NCBI GenBank assembly: GCA_016786845.1
Contig: JAEUVB010000012.1
Coordinates: 124,001-188,000, forward strand
Length of the DNA stretch: 64,000 nt
Reading direction: 5' to 3'
Origin: Chitinophagaceae bacterium
GTDB lineage: Bacteria; Bacteroidota; Bacteroidia; Chitinophagales; Chitinophagaceae
Shown here: positions 1 to 15,000 of the stretch, piece by piece
How positions within the stretch are numbered: the stretch's first letter is position 1
How the letters are laid out: each line of letters begins with the position of its first letter
Notes under the pieces: generated by a model
What the model saw: the letters and a program-made list of their open reading frames with translations, nothing else
What the model was told of the DNA's origin: nothing
Database searches by the model: none
Position numbers and translations under genes: made by a program

Positions 1-3000
1 TATAAATTCCTTCATGCAGGTCAGAGAAATATCCAATTTTATTCATTTGCAGACCAGGACGTAAATAGTATGTATAGTCGCCATGACCACCTGATCCGGT
101 GACGATAATTTTACCGTTGCTTGCGTTGACACAATAGATTGGGTTCACGATTAGCGCACTGAAATATACTTTTTCCGGATTTGGCAAGACGAAGAGGCTG
201 TCTTTTTTACATCCCAATGCATCGGTGATGGTAATGAGATAAGTGGCAGCTCCTAAATTATTATACACTCCGGTCACCTGTGGATTACCTGTATTCAGTT
301 GATAACTCAAATTACCGACACCTCCGCTGGCTTTCACTTCCAGGCTACCGTCTTGATCACCAAAACATTTTGGCAATGTAAAGGTGATTTCATCGATGAT
401 AATTTCAGGATTTTCAAGAACAGAAACCGTAGTGGTAGCGGTACAGTTGCTGGCATCTGTAGCCGTAACCGTATAGACGCCGGCTTGAAGACCGGTAAAG
501 AATCCGACAGTTCCTTGAGCGCCAATTGCCGGCATAATACTAAAGGTTATGGCGCCGGTACCACCGCCAGCGATGACCGTGATTGTTCCTGTACTATCGC
601 CATGGCATGTAATATCCTGATGATAGACTTGATCAAAATAGACTGCAGTTGGTTGATTGATGTATTGGTTATTCATCACCACATCACACTGATTGGAATC
701 AGTAACCACCACCGTATACATGCCTATCGTAAGGGTATTAAAGAGTCCGGTGGTGTTTGATTGTCCACCCGGATTTATCGTATACAGATAAGGCTGAACA
801 CCTCCTGAAGCGATCACTTCAATAATTCCGTTATTACCTCCGAAGCAAGTCACATCTTGTTTATCCACCAAGGTCAGTGACAATGGTGTAGGTTCGGATA
901 GTGTAAATTGTGTACTTGTGCTACAATTATTGATATCACTCACGGTAACGGTATAAGTATTTACCGGCAAACCGGTAAATGCACCATTCGTATTGCTGCT
1001 GTTCATCGGAGCAATCGTATAAGTATAGGTGGATCCAGTACCACCGGTTCCGGAAACGGTAATCGTACCGTTGGAATCGCCGCTACATAAAACATTTGTT
1101 GAAGCTGTCGCACTGAAGGCAATCGGAGTTGGATCAACAACCACTACCGTGGTTACGAAGGCACAACTGTTTGCATCTAATACATTGATAGTATATGTGT
1201 TGCCGGGCAGGTTATTGAAATTACCATTAGCGTTATTTTGGTTTGTTGGCTGAAGATTGTAATTCAACGCACCAGTACCACCGGTGCAACTGATAGAAAT
1301 AGAACCATTATTATAGCCATGACATGAAACATTGTTTGATGACAAATTCACCAAGGTAATAGCAGGCGGATTATAAACAATCAAGGTTGTAGACTTCGTG
1401 CAATTATTTGCATCTGTAACCGTAATCGTATAGGTATTACCATTCAGATTGAAGAAATCTCCGGTCGGGTTGGTTACATTACCCGGTTGAAGTGTATACA
1501 TCAAGGTACCTGTACCTCCCGTAGCTTGCGTGGTGATAATTCCATCGCCAGCACCAAAGCAGGTCACCGGCGTAGAGATGGCTTGTGTAAACACAATTGA
1601 TTGTGGTTGCGAAACAAAGATTGCCGTGGTTAGCGAGCAACCATTGGCATCGATGGCGGTGATGGTATAGGTTGCATTACCCATCAGGTTACTAAAATTG
1701 CCCGGAGGTGTAAAGGTGGCGCTCGGATTACTTGTGAAAGTAACAGTACCAAAACCACCGGTAGTTGAAACGTCAATTGATCCATTTCCTGCACCACTGC
1801 AAAGAGATCCGCTTGCGGTCACACTATCGAATTGCAATACCGGAGGCTGTGAGACGGTCATGACAGCCGTGACGCTGCAACCGTTGATATCCGTTGCGGT
1901 CATGGTATAGTTATTGGCTGCAAGACCTGTAAAGTTACCTACCGTATTGGTTTGATTGATCGGTTGAAGATTGTAGTTGATGACACCCGTACCACCACTG
2001 ATCATCACATTTACAGTACCTGTACTTCCGCCAAAACACAATACATCGGTTACCGTTGCATTGCTAATTACAGGGCCATTTGCTGTTGAGATATTGAATA
2101 CACTGCTGCCGGTACACCCATTACCATCTTTGACGGTAACAGTATAGGCACTTGCGCACAAATTACTAAAGACGAAAGAAGATTGATAGGCTCCACCGTT
2201 CAAGCTATAGGTATATACACCCGATGTACCGCCACTAGCCGTCACAGTTGCAGAACCGTCGCATCCAGGAATACAAGAAGCATTGGTGAGACTCACATTA
2301 GAAATCGTAGGTGAAGGTTGAGTCAATACGGATATGATGCTTGTTGCCGAACAACTATATGCATCCGTTACACTGACGGTATAGGTATTTGCAGCAAGTC
2401 CGGTTAAAACATTTGAAGATTGACCGACTCCGACACCAGAATTATAACTGTATGGCAAGGTTCCACCAGAAGCAGTAATGGTGATTGTACCGTCTCCACC
2501 GGGGATACAAGTGGTTGGAGTAGCCACAGCTGCATTGATTGTTGGCGAATTCGGTGCTACAATGGTATGAACTGCGCTGGTCGTACAGCCATTAGCGTCT
2601 TCTAAAGTGATCGTATAGGTACCCGCATTGAGGTTATTGAATACATTAGAAGATTGGGTGCCGGAACCTATACTATAGCTATAAGATGGCGTACCGCCCA
2701 CTGCAGTGACCGTCATAGATGCATCGCTTCCCGGTACGCAAGTTGGCATGGTATTCGTCACATTGGTGATTTGAACCGAAGCCGGTTGAATAATGGTAAC
2801 CTGGGTTAAACTGGTACAACTATTTTGATCGGTGGCAGTAATGGTATAGGTACCTGCAGCCAATCCGTTAAAATTACCGGAAGTATTGGTTTGATTAACC
2901 GGCTGGATAGTGTAACTATAATTTCCTACCCCACCGGCAGCAGTTACTGAGATTGTACCATTCGTACTATTACTGCAACTCACACTGGTATTGGAAACAG

Positions 3001-6000
3001 AAGACCAACTTACAGGACTAGGTTGAGTGATCGTAAGGGTAGTAATAGAAGTACAATTATTCTGATCAGTCGCTGTTACCGTGTACACATCAACACCCAA
3101 GTTTGAGAAATTACCGGACGCACTTGTTTGATTACCCGGTTGAAGAGAATAATTGAACGTACCCGTACCGCCTGCAGCACTCACACTTATGGTACCGGAA
3201 GTACCTCCATTGCATAATACATTTGTAGAGGTAGCATTTGTCCATGTGATGGCCGGAGGCTGATTGACTATTATTGTGGTACTGACTGAGCAACCGCTTT
3301 GATCCGTTGCGGTAACAGTATATACATTCGCACCAAGTCCGGAATAGAGCCCTGTTGTATTATTCTGATTTAAAGGTTGTAAAGTATAGTTGATTGAGCC
3401 AGCACCACCTGTTGCAGATACAGTAATGGTTCCATTCGAGCCACCATTACAAGTTGGATTTGTTGCATTCGCCGATGAAATGACCGGCCCATTGGGTGTG
3501 GTAATACTATGTATGGATGTGGCAGTGCAACCATTTGCATCTGTAACGACTACTGTATAAATGGCTACACCTAAATTTGAAAACACATTTGAAGATTGGG
3601 CACCGCTTCCGATATTGTAACTTAAGGCAGGAGTGCCTCCGGTAGCCGTGATCGTCATAGTGGCGTCACCTCCAGGTATACAACTTGGTACCGTGCTCGA
3701 TATATTTGAGATGACGATAGGCGCCGGAGCGGTAATGCTTAAAGTCGTTTGAGTGGTACAACTGTTTTGATCAGTAGCAGTAATCGTATACACACCAACA
3801 CTTAAGCCCGTATAGTTACCGGTTGCATTTGTTTGATTGAGTGGTTGCAAATTATAAGTGACCGTTCCGGTACCACCTGCAGCCGACGTTGAAATGCTAC
3901 CATTACTTCCGCCATCACATAATACATTCGTAGAAGTAGCAGAGGTCCAATTCAACACGGTAGGCTGGGTAATAGAAATTGTTGTGGTTGTACTACAATT
4001 ATTCTGGTCGGAAGCTGTAATGGTATATGTGTTCACACCCAAACCGGCGAACAAACCATTGGTATTGCTCATATTACCGGGTTGTAATGTATAATTCAAA
4101 GACCCCACTCCGCCGGATGCGGTTACAGAGATACTACCATCTAATCCACCATTACAAAGAATATTCGTACTAGAAGTTAATCCCCAATTGATTGGCGTAG
4201 GTTGTGATACGATCAGGGTAGTACTCACCACGCATCCATTTTGATCGGTAGCGGATACGGTATAAGTATTAGCTCCTAAACCGGTATATTGGCCAGAAGT
4301 ATTCGTGAGATTTGACGGTAATAATGTATAGGTAATGGCACCTACTCCACCGGCAGCAGTGACATTGATACTTCCATCTGAGCCACCATTACAACTTGTA
4401 CCGGTTGCATTCGCTGAAGTAATTGCAGGTGCATTTGGCGTGGTAATGGCTTGAGTGGTATTTGTTGTACAACCGTTGGCATCAGTTATTGTTACGGTAT
4501 ATACTGAAGAACCAAGGTTGTTAAAAATATTTGATGCCTGAGCCGCGCCACCAATACTATAGGTATAGGCCGGGGTTCCTCCTGAGGCAGTGATCGTCAT
4601 AACGGCATCATTACCCGGCACACAGCTTGGCGTAGTATTGGTGATATTCACAATTTGAAGCGGTGTTGGCTCTGAAATATTGAGTACTGCAATCGAAGTA
4701 CAATTATTCTGATCCGTTGCGGTGACGGTGTAAGTCCCCGCAGTCAAACCGGTATAATTTCCTGTGGCATTGGTTTGATTGCCGGGCTGGAGATTATAGC
4801 TCATCGTGCCGGTTCCGCCAATGGCTGTAGTACTGATGGTACCGTTGTTACCACCGTTACAGAGCACATTGGTAGCCGTGCTGGTTGTCCAGGATATCAC
4901 ATTAGGTTGAATGATATTCACTGTAGTAACCAGGGTACAGTTATTCTGATCAGCAGCCATTATCGTATAGGTATTAACACCCAGATTATTGAAGGCACCT
5001 GTTGTATTCGTTTGACCGAGCGGTTGCAACGTATAGTTCATCGTACCGGTTCCGCCGCTAGCCGTGATATTGATACTTCCATTGGCACTACCATTACAAA
5101 GTACATTGCTTGATGAAGATGTTACCCAATTAATCAAAGCCGGTTGAACGATCACCAAACTGGTACTCACGGCACAACCATTAATATCTGTTGCGGTTAC
5201 CGTATAAGTGTTTGCACTTAAACCGGTATAGTTTCCTGTTGAATTCGTTTGGTTCGTAGGTTGCAGCAGATAGGAGACAGCTCCGGTTCCACCGGATGTC
5301 ATTACTGAAATTGTACCATCATTCAGACCGTTACAACTTACATCGGTAGAAATTGCTGAAGTAATCAGCGGTGCATTCGGAGTAATGATACTTTGTATGG
5401 TCGTTACTGAGCATCCGTTGGCGTCTGTTACCACAACAGTATAAGTCGCTGCCCCTAAATTATTGAATACATTTGAGGCCTGCGAACCTGTTCCGATATT
5501 ATAATTGTAACCCGGTGTGCCACCGGCAACACTAATCGTCATACTGGCGTCGTTACCGGGAATACAAGAAGGTATCGTATTGCTAACCCCTGAAATCACC
5601 AATGCACTAGGTTCAGTGATTGTAAGCGTTGTGACGGTTGTACAACTATTCTGATCCATTGCTGTGACAGTGTAAACACCCGCTGCCAATCCCGTATACG
5701 CACCTGTGGTATTGGTTTGTCCCGATGGCTGTAGTGTGTAGTTTATCGTTCCTGTACCACCGGCAGCAATCGCATTTACAGTACCTGTGGTTCCACCATT
5801 ACACAAGATATTAGTTGCACCGGCCGATGACCATACCAGTGCCGCAGGCTGAGTAATATTAACTACCGTAGTGATGCTACAACCACTTTGATCTGTTGCG
5901 GTAATGGTATACGTGTTGGCGGTCAGATTATTAAACACACCACCGGCGTTACTTACATTACCCGGCTGAAGCGTATAGTTCAGTGCGCCTGTCCCACCTG

Positions 6001-9000
6001 TTGCGACAGCTGAAATCATACCATTATTTCCTGCGTTACACAAAATATTGGTGGATGATCCTAATCCCCAGCTGAGTGCCGGCGGTTGAGAAATAATTAA
6101 AGTGGTACTTACTGCACAACCATTTTGATCGGTTACGGTAACTGTGTATGTATTGGCACCTAAACCGGTATATATCCCTGTCGTGTTACTTTGATTCGTT
6201 GGTTGAATATTATAGTTCAGTATACCCACACCACCGGAAGCGGATACGCTAATGGAACCATTATTATTTCCATTACAATCGATAGCGGTTGAATTAGCAG
6301 AGTTGATGACCGGAGCATTCGGTGTCGTGATACTATGAACTGTTGTCACTGTACAACCATTGGCATCGGCAACCGTAATGGTATAAGAAGCCGCACCAAG
6401 ATTGGCGAACAGATTGGATGATTGTGATGCACCGCCAATACTGTAGGAATAAGGCGCAGTTCCACCGGTTACACTGATAGTCATATTAGCGTCATTACCC
6501 GGAATACAAGTTGGAATTGTATTCGTCACATTGGTAATATTAAATGGTGATGGCTGAGTAATGTTGAAAGTGGTAGAAAATGAACAATTGTTGATATCGA
6601 CTGCGGTTACCGTATAAACTCCGGCGGTTAATCCTGCAAAATTACCGGTTGTATTTGTTTGATTACCCGGTTGCATAGTATAATTCAAAGTGCCTGTACC
6701 ACCTGTAGCGATCGCAGTAATATTTCCATTGCTTCCGCCACTACATAACACATTCGTTGCTGTAGTAGTGAGCCATGTTAGTGCATTCGGTTGATTAATC
6801 GTAATAACCGTCGTTACACTACAACCATTTTGATCGGTTGCAGTTACTGTGTATGCATTGACATTTAGGTTCACGAATGATCCTGTATTATTGGTCTGAT
6901 TACCCGGTGCAAGGTTATAAGTAATACTACCTGTTCCCCCACCTGCGACCACGGTAATGGTGGCATCGCTGCCTCCATTGCATTTCACATCGGCTTGAGC
7001 TGTGGAGAGCCATAGTACCGGTGTTGGCTGAGTAATGATCAAGGAGGTGCTGACAGCACAACCATTTACATCAGTGGCGGTAATCGTATACGTGTTGGCG
7101 GCCAATCCACTAAAGATTCCACTGGCGTTATTTTGATTTGATGGCTGCAGGTTATAATTAATTGCTCCAGTTCCTCCGCTGGCAATCACCGTAATTGTTC
7201 CATTACTTAATCCGTTGCAACTTACATTGGATACAACAGCCGAGGTGAAGGTCGGTGCATTCGGAGTCACGATACTGTGTATGGTGCTATTGGTACAGCC
7301 GTTGGCATCAGTTACAATAATGGTATATGTCGCTGATCCTAATCCGTTAAATGTATTAGCGGATTGCGCAGTACCGCCAATGCTGTAACTGTAGGCGGCA
7401 GTACCTCCGGATACCGATATGGTCATGGAGGCATCATTACCCGGAATACAACTTGGAATCGTATTGGTCACATTGGTAATTTGTAACGGTGTGGGTTCCG
7501 TAATGGTAACAACTGTGGATGAGGTACAGTTATTTTGGTCCGTTGCCGTAATCACATAGGCTCCGGCCGTCAGGTTACTATAACTTCCACTTCCATTAGT
7601 CAAATTACCGGGTTGCAGCGTATAGCTCATCGAACCTGTTCCACCTGTTGCAGTGGAATTGATGGAGCCATTATTACCACCATTACAAAGGACATTTGTA
7701 GCATTGACGGAAGACCAAACGATAGCCCCGGGCTGAGTAATGGAAAGTATCGTGCTGATACTACAATTATTTTCATCCACTGCGGTAATCGTATAGCTAT
7801 TCACACCTAAGTTGAGATATACACCGGTGGTATTGGTTTGATTACCCGGTTGTAAAGTATAATTAATCGCACCGGTCCCTCCTGAAGCGCTGGTACTAAT
7901 CGAACCATTTGTGCCACCGTTACACAATACGTTGGATGCGGTTGCTGAAGTCCAACTCAGTGGCGACGGTTGAGAAATAATTAAAGAAGTACTTACCGCG
8001 CAGCCATTGATATCCGTTGCGGTAACCGTATATGTATTTGCATTAAGGCCTGAAAAAGAGCCTGAAGAATTGGATTGAGCACCGGGTTGCAAACTATAAG
8101 TAATGGCACCTGTGCCACCGGTGGCCGTAACAGAAAGGGTTCCATTTGAACCACCATTACAAGTTACATCGGTTGTGTTTGTAGAAGAAATGACCGGAGC
8201 ATTGGGTGTCACAATATTATGAATAGTAGTTGTTGTACAACCGTTAGCGTCCGTTACTAAGACCGAATACGTTGCAGCACCAAGATTACTAAATACATTA
8301 GAAGATTGAGCAGAACCACCGATACTGTAGTTATAGGCCGGAGATCCACCGGAAACAGTAATGGTCATGATCGCATCATTCCCGGGTATACAGCTTGGAA
8401 TGGTGTTGGTTACATTTGTAATCAACAAAGGTGTTGGTTGTGTGATATTCACCGTAGTTGTGATAGAACAATTATTCTGATCCACGGCTGTTATCGTATA
8501 AACTCCTGCTGTTAGTGCATTATAACCGCCGGTAGTATTTGTTTGATTGGCAGGTTGTAGTGTAAATGAAACTAAACCGGTGCCACCAACTACTGAAGCG
8601 TTAATTGTTGCAGTATTTCCGGCATTACATAACACATTGGTTTTAACTACGGATGACCAACTTAAAACCGGAGGTTGAGTAATCGCCACGGTTGTGGTCA
8701 AACTACAGTTGTTTTGGTCCGTTGCAGTTATCGTATAAATATTGACGCTTAGGTTGGTATAACTTCCTGTTGTATTCGTTTGATTCGTTGGCTGAAGGGT
8801 ATAACTGATCGTTCCTGTTCCACCACTTACCATGCCATTAATGGTTCCATTATTATTACCATTACAAAGCACATTGGTTGAAACGACATTGGACCACGTT
8901 AGAACCAGTGGCTGATTAACGATTAAGGTCGTACTCACCGCACAACTATTGATATCGGTAGCTGTAACTGTATAGGTATTAGCCACAAGTCCGGTATAGG

Positions 9001-12000
9001 CTCCGGTTAAGTTCGTTTGATTGGTTGGCTGAAGATTGTACGTAATTACACCTGTACCTCCCGTAGCTGTAACAGAAATGGTTCCATTGCTTCCACCATT
9101 ACAACTCACAGGGGTCACATTGGCCACAGTGATCAAAGGTGCATTTGGCGTAACGATGCTTTGAATGGTCGTCGCCGTACAACCGTTAGCATCAGTGACA
9201 GTAATATTATATGTAGCTGCTCCCAAACTATTAAAAGTTCCGGATGACTGCCCTGCCCCACCAATACTATAACTATATGTTGGTGTACCTCCTGCAGCAA
9301 TGATAGTCATGTTGGCATCATTACCCGGAATACAACTTGGCACCGTATTGGTCACTGAAGTGATAACCAAAGGTGTCGGCTGGGTGATATTTAAGGTGGT
9401 TGTAATGGAGCAGTTATTCTGGTCAGTCGCCGTTACGGTGTATACACCGACCGAGAGTCCGCTAAAGCTACCTGTTGCATTCGATTGAGCTCCCGGCTGT
9501 ATGGTATAGTTTATCGTTCCGGTACCACCGACCGCACTACTTGTAATGCTACCTGATGTACCTCCATTACACAAGACATTGGAAGATGTAGCTGAAGACC
9601 AATTGAGCACCGGTGGATTGAGTAAAGTGATGATGCTGCTCGTTGTACAATTATTAGCATCTGTCGCTACAATTGTATAGGTACCGGATGTGGTTGAATA
9701 GGGTGATGTATGTGGCACCCCATTGACGGTATAGTTGATTGTACCCGTACCTCCGGTCGCATTAAAGCTGAGTGTACCGGTATTACCATTACAAAGTGGA
9801 TTAACCCCGCTCGCGGATAGATTCAAAGGAGAAGGAACTGTGATGGTAAGCACTGTACTTTTTGTACAATTGTTTGCATCTGTCGCGATGATGGTATATG
9901 TTCCCGCGGAGACAGAATAAGGTGAAGTTTGTGCCACACCGTTGACGGTATAGGTTTTAGAACCCGTTCCTCCGGTGGCACTGAATGTAAGTGTACCATT
10001 ATTGCCGCTACACAATGGATTAGTAGCCGTTGCTGAGAGAGTGATAGCTGATGGTACAGTTATCGTGATGATACTACTTGCCGTGCAATTATTTGCATCC
10101 GTGGCCACAATGGTATAAGTTCCTGCAGCAGCAGAATAAGGAGATGTTTGCGCTACTCCATTGACTGTATAAGTTTTACCTCCGGTACCACCGGTAGCGC
10201 TAAACGTAATGCTACCATTATTCCCATTACACAAAGGATTAACCACAGATGCAGACAAGTTCACCGGTGTAGGAACAGTAATACTTAAAATCGTACTTGC
10301 TGTGCAGTTATTGGCGTCTGTAGCAACGATAGTATAAGTGCCAGCAGATGCGCTGTAAGGGGATGTTTGAGTCACCCCATTCACAGTATACGTTTTGGTA
10401 CCTGTACCACCCGTAGCGCTAAAAGACAATGTTCCATTAACACCATTACACAATGGGTTGACTGCAGATGCGGTAAGACTAACCACTGTTGGTACGGCTA
10501 TATTTAATACGGTACTTGTACTGCAATTATTGGCATCCGTTGCAACAATGGTATACGTTCCGGTACCTGCTGAATAAGGCGAAGTTTGAGCTACGCCATT
10601 TACGGTATAGGTTTTAGTTCCGGTACCACCCGTTGCATTAAAGGTTAATATACCATTACTGCCACTACACAAAGGATTGTTGGCCACTGCGACTAAATTA
10701 ATTGCTGATGGCACAGTAATAGTAATCACACTACTGATGGTGCAACTATTAGCATCTGAAGCAACGATAGTATAAGTTCCTGCCGGAGCTGCAAAAGGAG
10801 AGGTTTGCGCCACACCATTAACCGTATACGTTTTTGAACCGGTACCTCCGGAAGCACTGAAAGTAATTGTACCGTTATTTCCATTACAAAGTGGATTCAA
10901 ACCACTGGCAGCAATAGTTAAAACAGGAGGATTAACGAGGGTCACAACAGAACTGGCCGTGCAATTATTTGCGTCTGTAGCGACTATAGTATAAGTCCCG
11001 GCAATTACTGAATAAGGTGATGTTTGGGCAACACCGTTCACTGTAAAAGTTTTGCTTCCGGTACCCCCGGTTGCACTGAAGGTTAGGGTGCCATTAATTC
11101 CATTACAAAGCGGATTACTTCCGCTAGCTGTAATGGATACTGCCGTTGGAACTATGATGGTTAAAATACTACTGGATGTACAACCATTGGCATCCGTTGC
11201 AACAATCGTATAGGTACCGGCAGAAGCGGAATAAGGTGATGTTTGAGCAACACCGTTGACAGTATAAGTTTTAGTTCCTGTACCGCCGGTCGCATTAAAA
11301 CTTAAAGTGCCGGTATTACCATTACACAATGGATTAGTAGCAGATGCAGTTAAACTTACAGCGGATGGAACCGTGATGGTAACGATACTACTTGCCGTGC
11401 AACTATTGGCATCTGTTGCTACAATAGTATAAGTGCCGGCAGCTGCAGCATATGGAGAGGTTTGAGCCACACCATTAACGGTATATGTCTTTGAACCGGT
11501 ACCGCCTGTAGCACTGAATGTGATCGATCCGTTGTTGCCGTTACATAAAGGATTGGTTCCACCGGCTGTGAGGTTAATGGCCGATGGAACAACGATGGTC
11601 AATACACTACTCACTGTACAACTATTGGCATCCGTGGCCACAATGGTGTAAGTACCTGCTGACACACTATAAGGCGATGTATGGACTACGCCATTGACGG
11701 TATATGTTTTACCGCCGGTTCCCCCGGTTGCACTAAAGGTGAGTGTTCCGGTATTGCCACTGCATAAGGGATTGGTAGCAGATGCGGTCAGATTAATAGC
11801 ACTTGGTTGTGTAATCGTAATCACACTGCTAGCGGTACAACTATTGGCATCTGTTGCTACGATGGTATACGTTCCTGCCGGAACTGCATATGGAGAAGTG
11901 TGTGCAACTCCATTCACCGTATAGGTTTTAGAACCTGTACCACCGGTGGCGCTGAAAGTAAGCGTTCCATTATTTCCGTTACAAAGTGGATTAGCTCCGC

Positions 12001-15000
12001 TGGCAGTTAAACTTACAGCGGATGGTGCGGTGATGGTGACGATACTGCTTACCGTACAACTATTGGCATCTGTTGCTACAATAGTATAAGTACCGGCAGC
12101 GGCAGCATACGGAGAGGTTTGAGCCACACCATTAACGGTATATGTCTTTGAACCGGTACCGCCTGTTGCACTGAATGTAATCGATCCGTTGTTGCCGTTA
12201 CATAAAGGATTGGTTCCACTGGCGGTGAGGTTAATGGCCGATGGAACAACGATGGTCAATACACTACTCGCTGTACAACTATTGGCATCCGTGGCCACAA
12301 TGGTATAAGTACCTGCTGACACACTATAGGGTGATGTATGGACTACGCCATTGACGGTATATGTTTTACCCCCTGTTCCCCCGGTTGCACTAAAGGTAAG
12401 TGTTCCGGTATTGCCACTGCATAATGGATTGGTAGCAGATGCGGTCAGATTAATAGCACTTGGTTGTGTAATCGTAATCACACTGCTGGCGGTACAACTA
12501 TTGGCATCTGTTGCTACGATGGTATACGTTCCGACCGGAACCGCATATGGAGAAGTGTGTGCAACCCCGTTCACGGTATAGGTTTTTGTACCTGTACCTC
12601 CGGTAGCACTGAATGTAAGCGTGCCGTTATTCCCGTTACAAAGTGGATTAGCTCCGCTGGCCGTTAAACTTACTGCAGATGGCGCGGTGATAGTAACGAT
12701 ACTGCTTACCGTACAACTATTGGCATCTGTTGCTACAATAGTATAAGTACCGGCAGCTGCAGCATACGGAGAGGTTTGAGCCACACCATTAACGGTATAT
12801 GTCTTTGATCCTGTACCACCTGTAGCACTGAATGTAATCGATCCGTTGTTGCCGTTACATAAAGGATTGGTTCCACCGGCTGTAAGGTTAATGGCTGATG
12901 GAACAACGATCGTCAATACACTACTTGCTGTACAACTATTGGCATCCGTGGCCACAATGGTATAAGTACCTGCTGATACACTATAAGGTGATGTATGGAC
13001 TACGCCATTGACGGTATAGGTTTTACCGCCGGTTCCACCGGTTGCACTAAAGGTGAGTGTTCCGGTATTGCCACTGCATAATGGATTGGTAGCAGATGCG
13101 GTCAGATTAATAGCACTTGGTTGTGTAATCGTAATCACACTGCTGGCGGTACAACTATTGGCATCCGTGGCTACGATGGTATACGTTCCGACCGGAACGG
13201 CATATGGAGAAGTGTGTGCTACTCCATTCACGGTATAGGTTTTAGAACCTGTACCACCGGTGGCGCTGAAAGTAAGCGTACCGTTATTCCCGTTACAAAG
13301 CGGATTGGCTCCGCTGGCCGTTAAACTTACAGCAGATGGCGCAGTGATGGTCATTGAAGTTGTGGAGGTACAAGATAATGCATCCCCTGCGGTGACCGTA
13401 TAAGTCCCGGCCGCGAGAGGTGAAAATAAGCCGGTCGAATTATTGATGGATCCGGGCATTAAATTATAAGTAATGGCTCCATTACCTGTTGCAGAAATTT
13501 GTATACCACCGTTTGTGCCACCATTACAACTTACATTCGTAATCACAGGGGCGGTAAATACCGGATTTGATGGCTGTGTGATCGTGGCAGTGCTGGTGAT
13601 TGCACAATTATTCACATCTGTAGCTGTTACTGTATAGGTTCCGGTTGCCAAGCCTGTAAAAGAACCGGTTGTATTACTCGTTCCACCCGGCATTATCGAA
13701 TAGGTTTTTGTTGATGTGCCGCCTGTTGCGAGCGCGGTAATCTGTCCTGTATTTGTAGCACCGCAAGGAATATTTACACTTGTCAAACTATTCCACACCA
13801 ATTGAGTAGGCTGAGAAATACTGGTGGTCGCGGTTTGAGTACATCCGGCATTACTGGTAATAGTAACGGTATAGGCACCGGGTGACAAATTCGTAAAAGT
13901 TGATGGACTTGAAGTCAGCTGACTTCCTCCCGGTGAAAGAGTAAAAGTCAAAGGACTATAAGTTACAGTACCGGTTGATAAAATCGAACCGGTATTTACG
14001 CCATAACAAAGCAGGTTTGTAGGGGTTATACTTAGTGTAGGAGTAGGCTCCACATAAATGGCAATCGTGCTATCCCGAACCGGACAGCCCGGATAGGATG
14101 CCAAAACATGGTAGGTCGTCAAACTGGTAGGAGTGGCTACCACCGTTGTGCCGGTTGTAGGTGTTGTGGATCCTACAGGGGTCCAACTAAAGGTCATGTT
14201 TGAGTTAGAGGGATTCGGAATGGCTGTCAAAGTTGTACTCTGTCCCAAACAAATCGTATCGTTATTAGATACTTGATAATTCGGATAATCGAGAATGTTA
14301 ATGGTTACACTATCCGTAATGGTCGTAACGCAAAGTGCACCGTAAACATAAACTTTAATCGACTCCGAACCTTCTGCCAAAGCATCCAAAACGGGTGTTA
14401 TAGTAAAGGTTGTGGTCGTGCCATTCGCGGGTATCGTCAGAGAGGAAGGCAATGCATTGCAATCCACACCGACTGTAGCAGTCCCGCTATATGCAAGATT
14501 TACAACCAAAGGGAAAGGCTGGGCAACGGGTCTGGAAATAGTTACCACAGAGGGATTACATCCTTCAATGGCAAATGGATTTCCGGCCGGAAGTGAATTG
14601 GAAGAAGTTACCGTATCAATCGTGGCCACTTCGGTGGTAAAACTATTTGCCTCAAGAAATACTCCTGAATCTAAAATGTGATCGAATACGTCTGCAATGG
14701 CAAATTTCATGTGATACGTAGAACAAGGCGTTACGGGGGCTTTGGCCATAAGGGTTTGAGTGAGCCCGTCATATACAATTGATGTACCCAGTATATTATC
14801 TACATATAATGCATTATTAGGAGGAGCGCAAGGGGCAACCACAAGTCCACATGGATTCATCGTGGAATTATTGATGGTATTGATAGATACCGGGCAGCTT
14901 GTACCGGGAATAATGGCTAAATTGGTAGGTCCCGCATAACCGGGACCCGAAAGAAAAAAGGCGAAGATATCATTAAAATTAGAGCAAGTATAACTGGTAT

